A program made the position numbers and the translations under genes. Below are positions 36,562 through 49,956 of a stretch of DNA of 64,000 nt, one piece after another. Below the pieces are notes generated by a model. The model searched no databases and was not told the origin of the DNA. It was given only the letters and a program-made list of their open reading frames with translations. The stretch is from the NCBI GenBank assembly GCA_036320915.1, contig JAXBDG010000010.1:1612001-1676000 (forward strand). Direction: 5' to 3'. The DNA is from Linnemannia elongata. Lineage: Eukaryota; Mortierellomycota; Mortierellomycetes; Mortierellales; Mortierellaceae. Each line of letters opens with the position of its first letter. The stretch's first letter is position 1.

Positions 36562-38579
36562 ATGATACTCTCACATTCAGCACGAAGCAGAGAAAGGCGG
36601 AAGATCAATCCCCTCTCCATCATCCATCCTCTCCTCGTTCTCCTCTGTCACACTCCAAATCTTACACACGCACAATCACAACCACCAAAACTCCCCACTG
36701 TCGTCCCCACCTCCGTCCAAGAGATGGCTTACATGCGAGCAGGACCCGGCTTCTACGTCCAGGGTGGGAAAGTTGTTCGACAAAAAAACGACTACGCCAT
36801 CAGTCCCCAACTCTATGCCCTCGACATATCCATCTCCTGGGCAACAGACTCTCCACCTTGGACGGCCCTTACTGCAGGACCTACCTACAACCTCTACAAC
36901 GGCGTCACTTCACCGGACAACAAGACACTGACAACCCTGTTCCAGGAACAGATGACCCAGTTGCTCGTCAACCAGTACAGCCTCGAGACGAATACGTGGA
37001 AGTACAGCTTTGTGGGGGTCAACGAGAACTTGAGGGGGATTCGACCAGTCCTGGATCCGACGTCTGGGTTGATATATATCCAGGGACAACAGAATATGAT
37101 TATTTTGGACCCGCGGACGATGTCAATCCAGCCGTACCCGATAGCGAAGACGACTATGCCGTCGCGCTCGTTTCCGGGGGCAGTTTATCATCCGGGGAGG
37201 AAGTCGATCCTGTATCTGGGAGGGTTCTCGCCTGAGGGGATATTTGAAGCGAGGACGTATGTTACTGAATACATGATTGCCGCCAATTCTTGGGGCGTTT
37301 TTGTAAGTGTGCAATGGAGGAGAGGGAATAAAAACGGGGTTAGCGATAATAAGGAGCATGTGCTTCTGTCTGGAATGATTCTTATGCCCTGTTTCTCTCA
37401 CCTTTTATCTTCCGTTAGGCGACGACAGGTTCGCTACCTACACCAAGAGCAGACCACTGCATGACCATCAGTAAGTAGAGAAGGAGAAAGAGAGAGCAAT
37501 GCAGGAAACACATCAAGAAGAGGACTGAGCTTCAACATGCCGCAAATGTTTATTTTTCTCTTTTTTTCTTGCTCACAACAACCTCCACCCATCACTAAAA
37601 TTCGCCTCTATTATCTTGTTTGCACATAGACGAGGATGGGAGCAAGATTATCGTATTTGGAGGACGTATCCCCTACGCAAACACCACAACTGTAACGACA
37701 TTTACAGGAACACTCTACGTCCTGGACGTGGCAACAGCAACTTGGACCGTGGGAATGGGGTCAGACCCTCGACTCTATATGGCCTGCACCATTGTCGGTG
37801 ACCAATTCATCGCATGGGGTGGCTTCGATGGCATCAACACTATTGATGGCCCTCCTATCATCTACAGTCTAACGACCGGTAACTGGACCAACACTTATAC
37901 AGCCCCCGCATACTATGCCAATAGAACTCGACCTGGCGGTGGGCTTGCTTCCCCACCATCAAATCCTTCGTCAGAGCAGGATTCCTCGAAGCTGGGTGCG
38001 ATTCTGGGCGGAACACTCGGATCGATCTGTGTCCTGGCGTTTGCGGCGGTATTCTACCTCCTCCACAAGCGGAAGGCGGACAAGGCGCAATACAAGGCCC
38101 TCACCCAACAACGAATCCTCTCACAAATAGAAATGCTCAACAAACCCTCCTCTTCATCATTCGACAACAACCCCTCCTCTTCACCTTCACCACTACCAAG
38201 ATCCTCAGCGCCCACAACGGCGACCGCAACAATAGACGTCTCGAAACCGACATTCCAATATGACCCAATCGTGATTAAACCTGCCATCAGGAACCCACAG
38301 CATGAGGGCGACAGGAGCCACACGATTGACTATGACCCCATCAACTACATCCAAGCCAACCCGCACCCTGTCTTCCAGTCAAACCTCGGAGGCGTGTTTT
38401 TTGTCCCACAAGTATCCTCGTACCATTACCCGGTGATGGCTACAGCAACACAGAGTTCAGGAGTTGGTCCGGTCTATGTCCAGTCTCCTTATACTCAGAC
38501 AGTCTTAATGCAACCTATCGGCTTCGATACTAGACATCAACAGCAGCAACAACAACAGCACCAAGGTAGTGCTAAATAA
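36562..38579 (+). CDS. Kelch-repeat type I membrane protein 2 (subfamily A)
   Basis: Predicted surface protein: signal peptide (about 1-38, cut near THAQ), kelch beta-propeller ectodomain, one TM (about 384-408, starting LGAILGGTLG) and a 170-residue cytoplasmic tail. Exons 36562-37302, 37419-37470 and 37630-38579 join in frame, 580 residues. Propeller blades are seen as AGPGFYVQGGK, SILYLGGFSPEG, KIIVFGGRIP and DQFIAWGGFDG, with intervening W-containing strands such as NTWKYSF and ATWTVG. The mature ectodomain seems to have two cysteines only, in DHCMTI (middle exon) and MACTIV (exon 3). The tail holds Ser/Pro-rich sequence, the RNPQH motif shared with the other A genes, and a C-terminal polyQ. 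It is the intact sister of broken gene 1. Family-level call only: no known ligand, and no sign of the catalytic residues of galactose oxidase, the enzyme such proteins are often named after. Confidence 0.85.
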
Positions 38580-40244
38580 TGCATTCCTTGGTGCAAATAT
38601 GCATTTCATCCTTCTCTAAACACCCATTAATATCCTCCCTCTTCCTTTTCACTAATAAAAAGATTGATTCGTGAATTTTCCTGTCTTTCATATTTGAGAT
38701 CGCAATGGACTCTCCGGTGAAGTTCCTTGACAACATTCACGTCAGGTCCACTTGCGTGAAGGCATGCCCACGTTTTGTTCAGGTGCAATCGTTTGTATTG
38801 TTTCCTTGAACACGGCAGTAGCCTATTACTTCGCCGATACGCTGGTGACTCTGGGAGCAAGCATTCGCAAGACACGGTACCTTTCTATGCCTACACGCTC
38901 TAATCGTTTATTTCACGCAATAGTCGTGCCATCGATGTTTTGTGGTGATAGAAAATCAACCTTCCCTATTCGTGGACACAATTTATATTTTTTGCTTCAT
39001 TCCGATTTTGGTGGCAATTTTTTTTCTTAAGGAAATGGAATATCCGTTCATGATTTTAACTGGGTGCTAGTCATTGTTGATGTCGATGCTCATCTATCTT
39101 TGTGAGCATGGCAGCATGGTCCAAGCTGAAGAAGCAGAGTGTGGGAGTAAGGAAGGGCAAATGGACTGCAAGGAAACCAGACGTGCAAATAGCTCAAAAT
39201 TAAAGCCATGGAAGCATCGTATTGTAAAGCGTGAGAGAGGAGGGATGGACAATGGTGTTTGTTACCTCGCTCTTGAGTGCCAAACATAGAATTCCTACAG
39301 GTATGAACGATTGTACTTCTTATGTTGGGTTTGTACACACATGCAAAGTCAGCGTACAATTGATCACTCCGAGGAAGAATGAGTAGAAGTGTACGAGATA
39401 GTTCGCCTTGCATCTTGTTTTTTCTCTGTTGTGTTTCTTGTGTGAATAATCTCAATTGATATACATGTGCAGGCGGGTAAAAGATGTGAGCAAAGAAAAA
39501 AAAATGTGGCAAACACAAAACACAGATTTTGGGTGTGTGAGCAGCAACGACTGGGATATGGGCAATAGGGAGGGAGTGGAGGTGGACAGACGGAGATGAA
39601 CAATCGAAGCGGCAACGCATGGCGCATCATCCTGTATTGACGGGACATCGTTCTATTTTCCGCGCCAGGCCGGCCAATGGGTCCATTTTTTTTTTTTTTT
39701 TTTTTTTTTGGATGATGACGATGATGATGCTGTATGTTGATTGCAACTGTTGTATGTATGTATTTCGGAGTGAGAAGAAGAGAAGAAGAGAAGAAAAATA
39801 GGGTTAGGCTGTGTGCATGGGTAGGGTCACCCTTGTTCTCTTCCCTCTTTTTCAATTGGCGTTTAATCTGAGTTTCGATGCCTGTGTGTGGTTGTGTGGG
39901 CCATGTAAAAGTAAAATTTGTCGCATGCGTGTTTGTGTTTGTGTTTTTTTTTTTGTTTTCTTCATGCCCTCTACCTTTCTTCTTCTCTCTTCTCTCGTTC
40001 TTCATCTTACCTTTACCCATCCCACATTCACAACTCTCTCTCGTCGCATTTACCCTACCCTTTCAATCCATCCTCATCAAACCACTCACCTCATAAAAGG
40101 CACTCAGCTCGCATTCTCTCTATTTGGTGGTGTTGTTGTCGCTGCCCACACAGCGACGCATTTTCTGTGTCTTTCCAGTGCCACATTCACCTCTGCCCCT
40201 CACTCCTTCACCTTCGCCCCTTTATTCAAACAATAAACTTAACA
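38580..40244. other. Intergenic region between kelch genes 2 and 3
   Basis: 1.7 kb with no credible gene. It contains a run of 24 T (39686-39709) and CT-rich leader sequence from about 39960 to 40240. Confidence 0.55.
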
Positions 40245-42900
40245 ATGGCTTCAACGACAGGAAACACCAGGCCGCCAGTCCATACCCACCGCTCCTACTG
40301 CTCCACTTCCTCCTCCACCGCAACAACAAGCACTACTATTCTCATTGCACTCTCCGCCTTCCTCCTCGCTCTACTCGCCTCGACAATCGATGCACAAGCA
40401 CCAGTTTCTCGTCGTCGACTCGCCTATGCTCAATACAACGATCAGCTTTACCTCCAAGGAGGAATCGCTCAGGCCGGTGTCTCCAACCAATTCAACGCAC
40501 TCGACTTGACAAAACCTTGGTCAACGGCCTCGCCCTCATGGACTATGCTTGGGGGAGGCAACTGGGTGTCTCATCACACCATGGTCGCTGTTAAGCCCGA
40601 GCATGCCGCCGGTTTGGGAAGCAGCGCCCAGGGGTATCTGCTTTCAATTGGAGGCAACCCAGCATCGAGTGGTGGTTTCTGGTCAGCATATGACATCCAA
40701 GCAGGCAAATGGGCAAACCTCACCGCCCCAGCGCCCTATATTGGTTTGGAGGGACAGGCAGCGGTGTCAGATCCGTCGACAGGGCAGGTGTACATTGTTG
40801 GAGGATACTACGCCGATGCCGTGACAAATGCAACAGTCGCCAATCGCCTGACGGTCTATGATCCAAAGAGCAACTCGGTGGTCATGCAACAAGCAGCAAC
40901 AGATAAGACGAACATGACTGGTGCGGCTGTCGTGTGGTCAACAAAACGCAATACGATCCTGTTATTTGGTGGCTCCAGAGCTACATCCGCATCGGCCGTT
41001 AGTGGACTGCCAATGGGCAACATTGACGAGTACGACCCGGCATCCAAGATGTGGAAAACTATGGTAAGGCGGAAATAGCCCTTTTTCTCTGTCTGTATAC
41101 TGCCCGTCAATGTGGCTGGCTGCGTCTTTGTTATATTTCATCGTACATATTGGGTGTTGTTTGTGTGCACTTTGCATCAGGCTGTAAAGAGATGGAGTGT
41201 TAGATGGGAAGCAGGGGTTTAAGAGAAGATCTTGTACCGAGGGAATAACAAAGGTTTTGTTTTTTTTTCCGTCCGAATTTTTGATAGGCCACGACGGGAA
41301 ACGTTCCGACGCGTGCACTGGACGCGTGCGCTGCAGCCTGTAAGTCGAAAACTTTTTATGACAATTGAAAGAGAAAATATTAGTTGCCTTGCACCGCCCA
41401 AAGGCTACCACCCCAAATGTCGTCTTATCTATATCTCCATTGACTACATCGTATTCAATCACTCACTCACTCATTCATCACTCATATACTTCTTATTTTA
41501 TACGATGGACGACAGCGGACGACGGCTCAAAGATTGTACTGTTCGGAGGATCCCTCGATGCTGATACCTTCTTCAGCACAATCTATACGCTTGATGTCGT
41601 CTCTGGTGTGTGGTCACAAGGCGAAGGTGCTCCTGAATATCGAGCACGTATGGCCTGCGGATTCCACTCCGGCCAGTTCGTGGTGTTTGGTGGTTCTCGA
41701 GGAACCAACCAGATGACAAGCATGCACAACAACCTCCCTATCATCTACGATGTTAATGCTAACGCCTGGTCGGTCAACTTTGATCCCAACAAAGCTACTG
41801 ATGACAGTGGCACTGGAAACAAGGGGGCAATCATCGGTGGCGCTGTTGGAGGTGTCGTTGTCCTGATCATCTGTGCCGTCGGTGGATTCTGCTTCGTTAA
41901 GCGCAAGAGAGTCAAACGCGATAGAGAGGCGAAGGACTCCGAGGAGAAGGCAGCCGCGCTGATTGTCGGAAGGGATGATGATAACCGCCCTGGTCAGCGA
42001 GTTGTTCTTGACAAGTACAACAACCGTGAAAATCCGGATGCCTATGGTAAACCCGGTGCCATGAGCGCTGCTGATCATTATGCTGCTGCTGCTACATTCC
42101 AAGCCGCGAATACGTCGCCCTCTGCTCATGCCGCTTCCAGGCACTCAGACACGTTCTCGCAAGGTGTCTCGGAGCATGACTATGCAGTTGTGTTACCCGT
42201 TGGTAGCGCTCGAGCTCTCTCTGACACTGCTTCTCAGCCTGACAGCCAGTACTACTACCAGCAAATGCAGTTGCAGCAACAGCCGTACCAGCAGCAGTTT
42301 CAACAACAACATCAACAATATGCTGACCAGGTCGCTTATGTTAATATGACTTCTGGTTCTCCTGCGCACTCACAGTCGACACCCACCCATTCGTTCGAAC
42401 AATCTGCCCTCGTACCGCACCAGTCCCCCATCAACACCCTCGGAGGCTATCCAGTTTCCGCAGCAGGAGGCTACACTGTCCCAGTGCTCATCCAGCAAGG
42501 TGACGGAAACACCCAGGGTCCTCACTCTTGGACCGGAAGCTACTACGATACACAACCGGTCTCCGGAACAGGCAGTCCTATCCCAACCGTGCCACTAATC
42601 ACCTATAACGGTGGAGTAGTACCACAAATGCAACAGCCCTGGGCCCGTTCGAGCGGGTACTACAGAGTCACCACCGCCAGTGCGACGCCGACGACTCCTG
42701 GATTCCCACCACTCGACTCCCCGGCGGGTTGGGGTGGCAGCAATAGTGTGGCGACTGTTGTCGATAGCACTAACGGTGGCGGCCTTAACAAGTATGCAGA
42801 TGACGGCTATGAAGACAACAAGCTAACGGCGCTGCCCGCTCGCGGTCCTCAGGCTGTCTCTCCTGGTGCTCCTACAGATTACATCCGTCCTCCTCAATAA
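40245..42900 (+). CDS. Kelch-repeat type I membrane protein 3 (subfamily B)
   Basis: Exons 40245-41063, 41288-41339 (52 nt) and 41516-42900 join in frame to 751 residues. Signal peptide 1 to about 50 (ends STIDAQ), followed by the B-type opening SRRRLAYAQYNDQLYLQGG. Propeller strands include GYLLSIGGNP, QVYIVGGYY, TILLFGGSRA, KIVLFGGSLD and QFVVFGGSRG. The cysteine pair is in LDACAA and MACGFH. The TM is at about 394-417, followed by KRKRVKRDRE. The tail carries the B motifs: SAADHYAAAA, SDTFSQGVSEHDYA, ALSDTAS, a YYQQ/polyQ stretch (42258-42318), SWTGSYYDTQP and, near the end, ARGPQAV. Several N-glycosylation sequons (NLT, NAT, NMT) in the ectodomain fit a secreted fold. It is closest to gene 7 (54820), with which it shares long stretches of exon 3. 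Confidence 0.87.
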
Positions 42901-44032
42901 TAATTTACACCCTATTCTTGTATATAATATTATTTCTGCTTGTTATCATATTGCTTTAAGCGTTTAAATCGCCTCTGAATAAATGTTGACCTTGTTTTGA
43001 TAATCAACATGCATTGGTTTTTCTGCGAGTGTGAACGGGTGTTTGTTTACCTTGAGGTCAACTCGCATCTGCACGAGTGGATAGAAAAGATGGACACATG
43101 ACTTTAAGTGTGTGAGGCAGTGCACATTGCTTCCAGTTCCAATTGATCGAGCAAGAAAAAGATTGTAGAAAAAAAAAGGGCATGAAGAAAAGTACTGCGA
43201 AACAGACCAATAGCATGCGGTTGTTTATCCTAGACGCGGTTAGGGTTCATGACGCGAAGGACAGGACGAAGTGGCAGTGAAGTGGGAAGAGAAGAAGAGA
43301 TGACCATTGTTTGATTGCCAAGAAAAAAATATAGTTCAGCGGAACTATCTGAGAAAAGGTAGTGTGTGTGTGTCTGTGTGTGTATGTGCGTTTTTGGTTG
43401 GCGGGGGTCTGTCGGTATCAAGAGGAGTGAAATGGAGGAGAGAGTCGTTTTCGCAGAAAAATAAGCTCATGTGGCTATGCAAGAAGAAAAAACATAGGAG
43501 TGAAATTTGAGATATTGAGACGAGGGAGGTAGGTGATATGCAAGAGTGGAGGAAGGTAAGGAAGCAATGTTTTGGGGTCGTTTTGGTGCTTTCGGTCCTC
43601 GGTTTTCAACCTCAAATTCTTTTTTCTCTTTCTTCATGATCCTTTCATTCTTTTGTATTTCAGCTTTTTTTCTTCCCTCTCTTTCTATTCCCTTAAACAC
43701 TCCGTATCCCTCTCCACTCTTGCACACTTTTTTTCTTGCCACTTCACTACATTAACTCACTCTCTTCACCTCCATTTCCAAACATAAAGGCTCCTAACCT
43801 TTCACTAGCCCATCCTCCTTTCTTCTTCGTCCTATCTTTGCAACGATACCACGAAGAATTACGCCTGACCAGATTATTCCTGCACCGCCCAGTCGCGCCA
43901 ACATATAGGACACAACTATAACCACCTCCGCCGCGACCCCATACTTCTTCCTTCACCTTCTACTTTCCCATCCTCCTATCCCTTATCATATTCACCAAAG
44001 TACAGCCAGCACCAACAAACGCCCAGATACCC
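42901..44032. other. Intergenic region with remnant signal-peptide segment of kelch gene 4
   Basis: Mostly non-coding. The last 110 bases (43922-44032) read, in frame with gene 4, as a typical signal peptide ending TNAQIP, matching that of gene 6. No ATG precedes it: an in-frame TAA sits at 43919-43921, and there is no acceptor that could join an upstream exon. Confidence 0.6.
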
Positions 44033-46330
44033 ATGTCTCGTCGCCGAGCAGCCTTCGCCCAATACAATAATCAGCTCTATTTCCATGGAGGAATCCTCGC
44101 AAACGGTGGCGGAACAGGAGACCTCAGTGCTCTGAACCTAAACTCATCTTGGTCAACCACCAACCCAGCCTGGACAACCCTTGCAAGCGGGAACTGGGTC
44201 TGGCATCATGCCATGATCCCCATTAAACCAGAGCATTCTGCAGGTCTGGGCTCAGCCAGTACAAAAGGGTTTCTCCTCTCTGTTGGAGGCTACCCTCCGC
44301 CCCTGAACGCCTTCTTCTCCGCCTACAATATCCAAACAGGATCGTGGGCCAACCTTACCACCCCATCCCCGTACACGGGCCTAGAAGGCCATACGGCTGT
44401 TGCAGATCCAGCCACGGGGCTGGTTTACGTGATGGGTGGATTCTATAACAACAACCCTCAGCCAAATCCCAAAGTCGGTAACCTGTTGACGGTGTTTGAC
44501 CCAAAGACAGCGGCGGTTATGCAACGTGTGGAAGCAACAGATGCCAATAATATGACGGGTGGGTCTGCGGTTTGGTCGACTCGGCGGAAAACTGTGCTGT
44601 TATTTGAGGGATCCAGGGCGGTTGTGACAGGTGATGTAAAAGGGATTGTGCAGACTGCCGTTCAGGAATATGATACGACTATCGGTCAATGGAAGACTTT
44701 TGTAAGTTGAGAAAGAGATTTGATTTCTTGTTGTTTTGTGCTGAATGCCAAATGGTTTTTTTTCTACTGATGGTTCCCCGAGAAAGAAAAAAAAAGAGAA
44801 GACTGAGGGAGAGATGGAAGACGTGCAAAGATGCGCATGGGCTAAAGTGATGAAAAGGTTTGAAGCTAAGACACATTTTCGTGTTTGATCGCTACCTAAT
44901 AGGAAACAAAGGGTACATTCCCGTCGCCTCGGTTGGATGCCTGCGCCGTCGAATGTAAGACAAGTCATTCACGTTGATTATGCTCATTCCTTATTTTTTC
45001 GCCGGTGTAATAACATAATACATAAATCTTTCTTTTCGAACACACAGCGGATGATGGGTCGAAGGTCATCTTGTTTGGAGGAGCGGCCGATGCGAATGTG
45101 ATCCTGAACACCATCCACATCCTCGACGTCGACACTGCGCAATGGACCCAGGGCCAACCAGCGCCTGGACCTCGGACGCAGATGGTATGTGCGTACCACT
45201 CTGGACTCTTTGTTGCCTTCGGAGGGACCGCCAACAAGAACCAGACCGAGAATCTTTATGCCAATCAGCCCATCGTCTACGACGTCAACAAGAACCAGTG
45301 GGTCGAGCATTATAGCCTCCCTGACGCCGTTCATGTAGACTCTAATGGATCCACGAGTGATGGTATCAGTGCTGGTGAAGGCAGTAGTACTGAGAGTTCG
45401 CCTGAGGAGAAGAGTCACATGCAGTTGGTTATTGGTGCAGGCGTGGGAGCTATTGTTGTCATGATGATCTGTGCCGTGATTTTGGGGTATATAGTCCAGA
45501 AGCGGAGGAGGGATAGGAAGGCTGTGGAGAGGGACGCTAGAACGACTGCTTTACTCTCGGATGGAGAAGACCATTACAGTCACCGCCGTCGGACGATTCA
45601 CAAGAGGGCTGCCAGGGCTATCAACAGCAACAGCAACGATAACAACAGAGTCATGACGGCTGCTGACCATTATGCCGCTGCACAGGCAATTGCCGAGCTC
45701 CAGGCTGCACGAGATGCAGCAATTGCAGCAGCGATAGCAGCCAATGGGGGGGAGGGTGATGGTGTTGATGAGAATAGGAGAGCCAATTCCTGGGACTCTG
45801 ACACTTTCTCGCAGGTCACAGCCTCGGAGTACGAGTCCACGATTCTGATGAATGTTGCCAAGGCTCGACGACTTTCGGATGCAACATCAGTAGCAGTAGG
45901 GGCGGGAGTAGTGGAGAGGGTGTCAATGGATCCACAGACATACTACCTGTATCTACTGCACCAACAGCGGGCGTTGCAGGCTCGGCATCGTGAACTGTTG
46001 TTGGGAGACAACAGGGCTGTTACGGCTGTCGGGTCTGTCGAAGTGGGATTACAGCAATCCGATAAAATTCGCCGCAGCCCACATTCGACCCCCGTCGAAA
46101 AGGGCGAGAATGAGACTTTACTTGGCTGCAGCACTGTCAGCGGAGATGGGAATGGATCATCCACAATAACAGCTAGTGCCGAGAAGGCTATTTCTTTTGT
46201 GAAGAGAGAATCATCATCATCAATTGCGCCTACTTCAGTCCGGCGTTCGCCACATTCTGTAGTTGGTGCTGTTGACTCTGGTTTGTCGGCCCCAAGGCTG
46301 GAAGGCGCTGTCGAGCCGAATGCCAAGTAA
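44033..46330 (+). CDS. Kelch-repeat membrane protein 4 (subfamily B), signal peptide start lost
   Basis: Exons 44033-44701, 44903-44954 (52 nt) and 45048-46330 join in frame. The first ATG (44033) lies inside the mature part, at the SRRRAAFAQYNNQLYF opening, giving 667 residues without a signal peptide. The preceding signal-peptide-like codons have lost their start (see the upstream region). The ectodomain, nearly identical to gene 6, keeps the blades GFLLSVGGYP, LVYVMGGFYNN and VILFGGAADA, and the cysteine pair in LDACAVE and MVCAYH. TM at about 363-386, then QKRRRDRKAVERDAR. The tail has MTAADHYAAAQ, an Ala-rich helix, SDTFSQVTASEYES and ARRLSDAT. It ends in a Ser-rich stretch with two RRSPHS copies instead of the RGP motif of its relatives. 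It is either a functionally impaired copy or a gene whose true start I cannot see. Confidence 0.75.
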
Positions 46331-47496
46331 AAAAATTCCTTTTGGTAACTCCGATGTGTTGGCATAAAACGAATCCAAGGCAAGGTTTGACTGAATGCTG
46401 TACATATAAATACTTATATTGTTCTTTGGGTTGTTAGTGTTAAGATAACGAACAGGTGAGAAAAGGTTATAGGGTATAAGGGAGAGAGGTAAGTTTGATG
46501 GTGAGCAAGGATGGATAAACAAGAGAGCATAAAGGGGACAGGTGAACATCCATAGGAGCGTTGCTGATGTCTAAGTTGTGAAATAGATGGAAAGAGAGTC
46601 GATGAGGATGATATATGACTAACAAGTGGACAGACATTGAGAGGAATGGAATGAGAGCAATTGAAGAATTACGGGAAGTGAACCCAACAAGGGGAGGCGA
46701 GAAAGTGGAAAGGGACAAAGGGGTGAACGGTGTTAATAAAATAAGAAGGCTGCCTGTGGCTGCCAGGACAGTTTACTGAGATAGTAGGGGTCCCCTACTT
46801 TTTCGCCACCCAAAATGAAGGGTGACGATCAACAGAAAGTCGATCCCTTCTAGGCAGTATCACTGATCAATCTGTCTATCTCACAGAGTGAGGGATTGAA
46901 AAAAACGGTCGTCTTGGAAGAACAGAAAAACAAGAACAGAGCTGAACCATGCTTTCACTTCTCTTCCAGCTCGGGGGAACACTCTGGTGAAGGCAATTGC
47001 AACTCTTTCCTCGGTCAATTGGCGCTCTTTTCCTTATTCATTTCTACGCCGGTAATTCCTTTGGTTGTCTAGGTTGTAGGCGCACATTGGACAATCGGCG
47101 TTATTTATGCAGGTTGACAACAGGCACAACACAACAGACACAACACACAACAGCTTCATTTCCTTCGGCTGTTTGTAATTCATTGTTGTCTCTTATAACC
47201 TTCCACTACCCCTTCCCATTTCCTTGACCTTCCTCTTATCCCCTTCTTCGTTCTACATTTCTTCTTTCCCTTCCTTTGTACCCAGCCCTCCATCTTTCCA
47301 TCTGGCACCTATTCATCTTCCCTCCTCTTCGCTCGCCACTTCTCATTACATCCAATTCCTCCTTTCAACAGGGCAATCCCAGTCATCTTTCTCCCTGAGA
47401 GATTCACGTCTCGAACGTTATCTCGTTTCAACTCTTCCCCCGAACGCCCAGTACTTCCCCGCAACCAACGCGTATCTACTCCAATCAAGCTATGCC
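46331..47496. other. Intergenic region between kelch genes 4 and 5
   Basis: No gene seen. The part before 47497 is CT-rich and open in the gene 5 frame (from 47224). It lacks features of a mature protein and is read as leader. Confidence 0.55.
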
Positions 47497-49956
47497 ATGA
47501 CACCAACAACAAAACCCTTCCTTACCCCGCCCTTCTCCTTCTTTTCCTGGCTTCTTCTCACAACCCTCTTCTCCCTCTACAATTCCCCATCAGTGTATGC
47601 CCAAACGCCAACTCTTCGCCGACGATCCGCCTACACGGTCTACAACAAGCAATTCTATATCCATGGCGGTATCCTCCCAACTGTCAATACCGGCTCAAAC
47701 GAGTTTAACTCCCTGAACCTAACCGCCACCTGGCCAAAAACCGCCGCACCCTGGACCACTCTCCCTGAAGGAAAACGGATATGGCATCATGCCATGGTCG
47801 CTATCGAACCCAAATTCTCTGCAGGGCTCGGTACAGGCACCCAAGGGTACATCCTCTCAATTGGAGGCACGCCCGCCAATGGACCAGGATTCTGGTCCGC
47901 CTTTGATGTCCAGTCAAAACAATGGAAAAATATCTCTGTCGAACCTGCAGCTATACCGTTTGTACCCTATGTCGCCTTGGAGGGCCATACTGCGACGGTA
48001 GATCCTACGACAGGATTAGTGTATGTCATTGGAGGATTCGATGGTTTGCTTTCGAACACGCCCGTGCCCGAGGACATCAACTTGTTGACGGTCTTTGACC
48101 CCAACACAGGGAAACTTCTTTCGCAGGAGCGTGCGACCACCGACAATAGTGTGACAGGCGCGAATGCCATCTGGTCGGCCAAGCGGGGTACGATAATGCT
48201 GATGGGTGGATCGAGAGCTGGGTCAACGGTCTCTGTGATGGGCCTAGATATGTCCGTCTTGACCGAGTATAGCCCTTCCACAAAGACGTGGAGCAATATG
48301 GTACCAGAGGCATTCATGCATTTATTGTAACTCCGTATATCGATTTTTTTAATCCTCGTAATGTATTCATGCACTAGAAAATCAACCCTGACAATTATCT
48401 CTGTTACACTTCTCTTCATTATAGACAACATCAGGCGCGATTCCCCAAGCCCGGCTAGACGCATGCTCCGCTGTCTGTAAGTAGCCCACGAAATCCTACG
48501 ATTTTTTGCAAGACCCCGCCCCAGCCCTATGCACCAAACATCAATGTCTTCCTTCGACCTAACCCAACCATATTTCTTAACTATTCAACAAACAACAATA
48601 GCGGACGATGGAACAAAAGTCATTGTCTACGGAGGCGCCGCCAACGCCAACACCTACCTCAACTCGATCCACATCCTTGACGTGACGACCGGTGTTTGGA
48701 CTGCAGGTCCTCTCTCGACAGAAGCCCTTTCCCAGGCGTCGTGTGCCTTTCACTCAGGAATGTTCATTGTCTTTGAGGGTTCCATCGATCCAAAGGGCGT
48801 GAGCTCTTTGACGAGCGCTACGCCGCTCATCTTTGATGTCGCCAAGGGCAGTTGGGCGAGCTCTTTTATGCCAAGTTCTGGATCTGGCAGTACAGGAAAT
48901 CCCACCTCGCCAGCTCACCCCAACGGCGGCGATGCTATTGATCCCAACGACAGTAGTACTCCAGGAGACAAAAGCATGTTGGGAATCATTACTGGCTGCG
49001 TTGCAGGAGTGATTTTCTTGTTGATTGTTCTGGGAGTTCATTTGGTCCGCAGGCGGAGGATGTTGGCCTGGGAAAAGGCGGTCAAGGACACGGAAGCCAG
49101 AGCAGCGGCAATGTTGGCCGCCGAGGAGAAGCAGAAGCAGGAACGAACTCCCAAGGTCATGACGGCAGCGGATCATTATGCGGCGGCACAGGAAGCTCTG
49201 GAGGAAGCTAGCAAGCGAATTCGTCCATCAGCATTCAAAAGCCCTAAATCTTGGATCTCGGAGGCTCAGACCAACTCTGTATCGGATAATAGCAGCTCGA
49301 CAGACTTCAGCAAGGCGCGTCGACTCTCGGATCCAGAGGTTCAAGCAGATCCGACGCTATACTATCAACAGCTTTTGCTGAAGCAGCGACAACTCCAGAT
49401 GCAACATCCTCATCTGATTGGTGGTCTCTTACTTCGGAATCCACACTCGTGTGCTGCTGGCGATCACGGCAGCGGTAGCGACAGTGATGATTGTAGTAGT
49501 ACGAGCAACATTCGCAGGAACAGCACAGACAGCCGGAAAGGAAACGAGAAGAAAAGGTTGACGATTAAGACTAGTCAAGTGTGGGTGCCACCAGAGGGAA
49601 TTCAGGAACTCATAGTGTCGCCTACTCCGTCGTCACCGCAGGATTGGAGCAGTGGCAGCAACATTGTAGATAATCAACATCATCAGCAATCAATTCAACC
49701 CTTAACACTGTCAATGACACAAAGGATCAACTCGTGGGATCTCGACCTCACACCACTGGTTGTCCGTGGACCGCACGCTGTTATCCCTGATACCAAGGTT
49801 GAGTATATCTCCCGGCCTGTCCCTTCCATATCTGTAACTTCGTCGAACGATTCCGCTGCGTCAGGACCCTCTGTCCATACTTCTGCTTCTGCAGACTCTT
49901 CTAATCCACCTCCTTCCTACACGTCTTCTCTGCAACCCTTGAAGACGTACCACTAA
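47497..49956 (+). CDS. Kelch-repeat type I membrane protein 5 (subfamily B)
   Basis: Exons 47497-48300, 48425-48476 (52 nt) and 48602-49956 join in frame, 736 residues. The ATG at 47497 gives a clean signal peptide (SFFSWLLLTTLFSLY, cut near VYAQ); the frame is open further upstream, but that part looks like leader. Ectodomain blades include QFYIHGGIL, GYILSIGGTP, LVYVIGGFDG, TIMLMGGSRA and KVIVYGGAAN. Cysteines are in LDACSAV and QASCAFH. TM at about 408-430, then RRRRMLAWEKAVKDTEARAA, a Lys/Glu/Gln helix, MTAADHYAAAQ, STDFSKARRLSDPE, the LYYQQLLLKQRQLQMQ helix, an acidic SGSDSDDCSS patch and VRGPHAV near the end. A roughly 460-nt part of the tail is almost identical to gene 6, although the ectodomains of genes 5 and 6 differ strongly. 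The first donor, GTACCA, is weak. Confidence 0.85.

Noticed and set aside
36562..38579. Calling the kelch genes galactose oxidases
   Set aside because: Only the kelch propeller is visible. I do not see the Tyr-Cys cofactor pair or copper ligands; the mature ectodomain has only two cysteines, which look paired with each other.
47224..47496. Upstream extension of kelch gene 5 frame
   Set aside because: No ATG-driven protein feature; Ser/Pro/Leu-rich translation of a pyrimidine-rich leader, while the ATG at 47497 gives a normal signal peptide.
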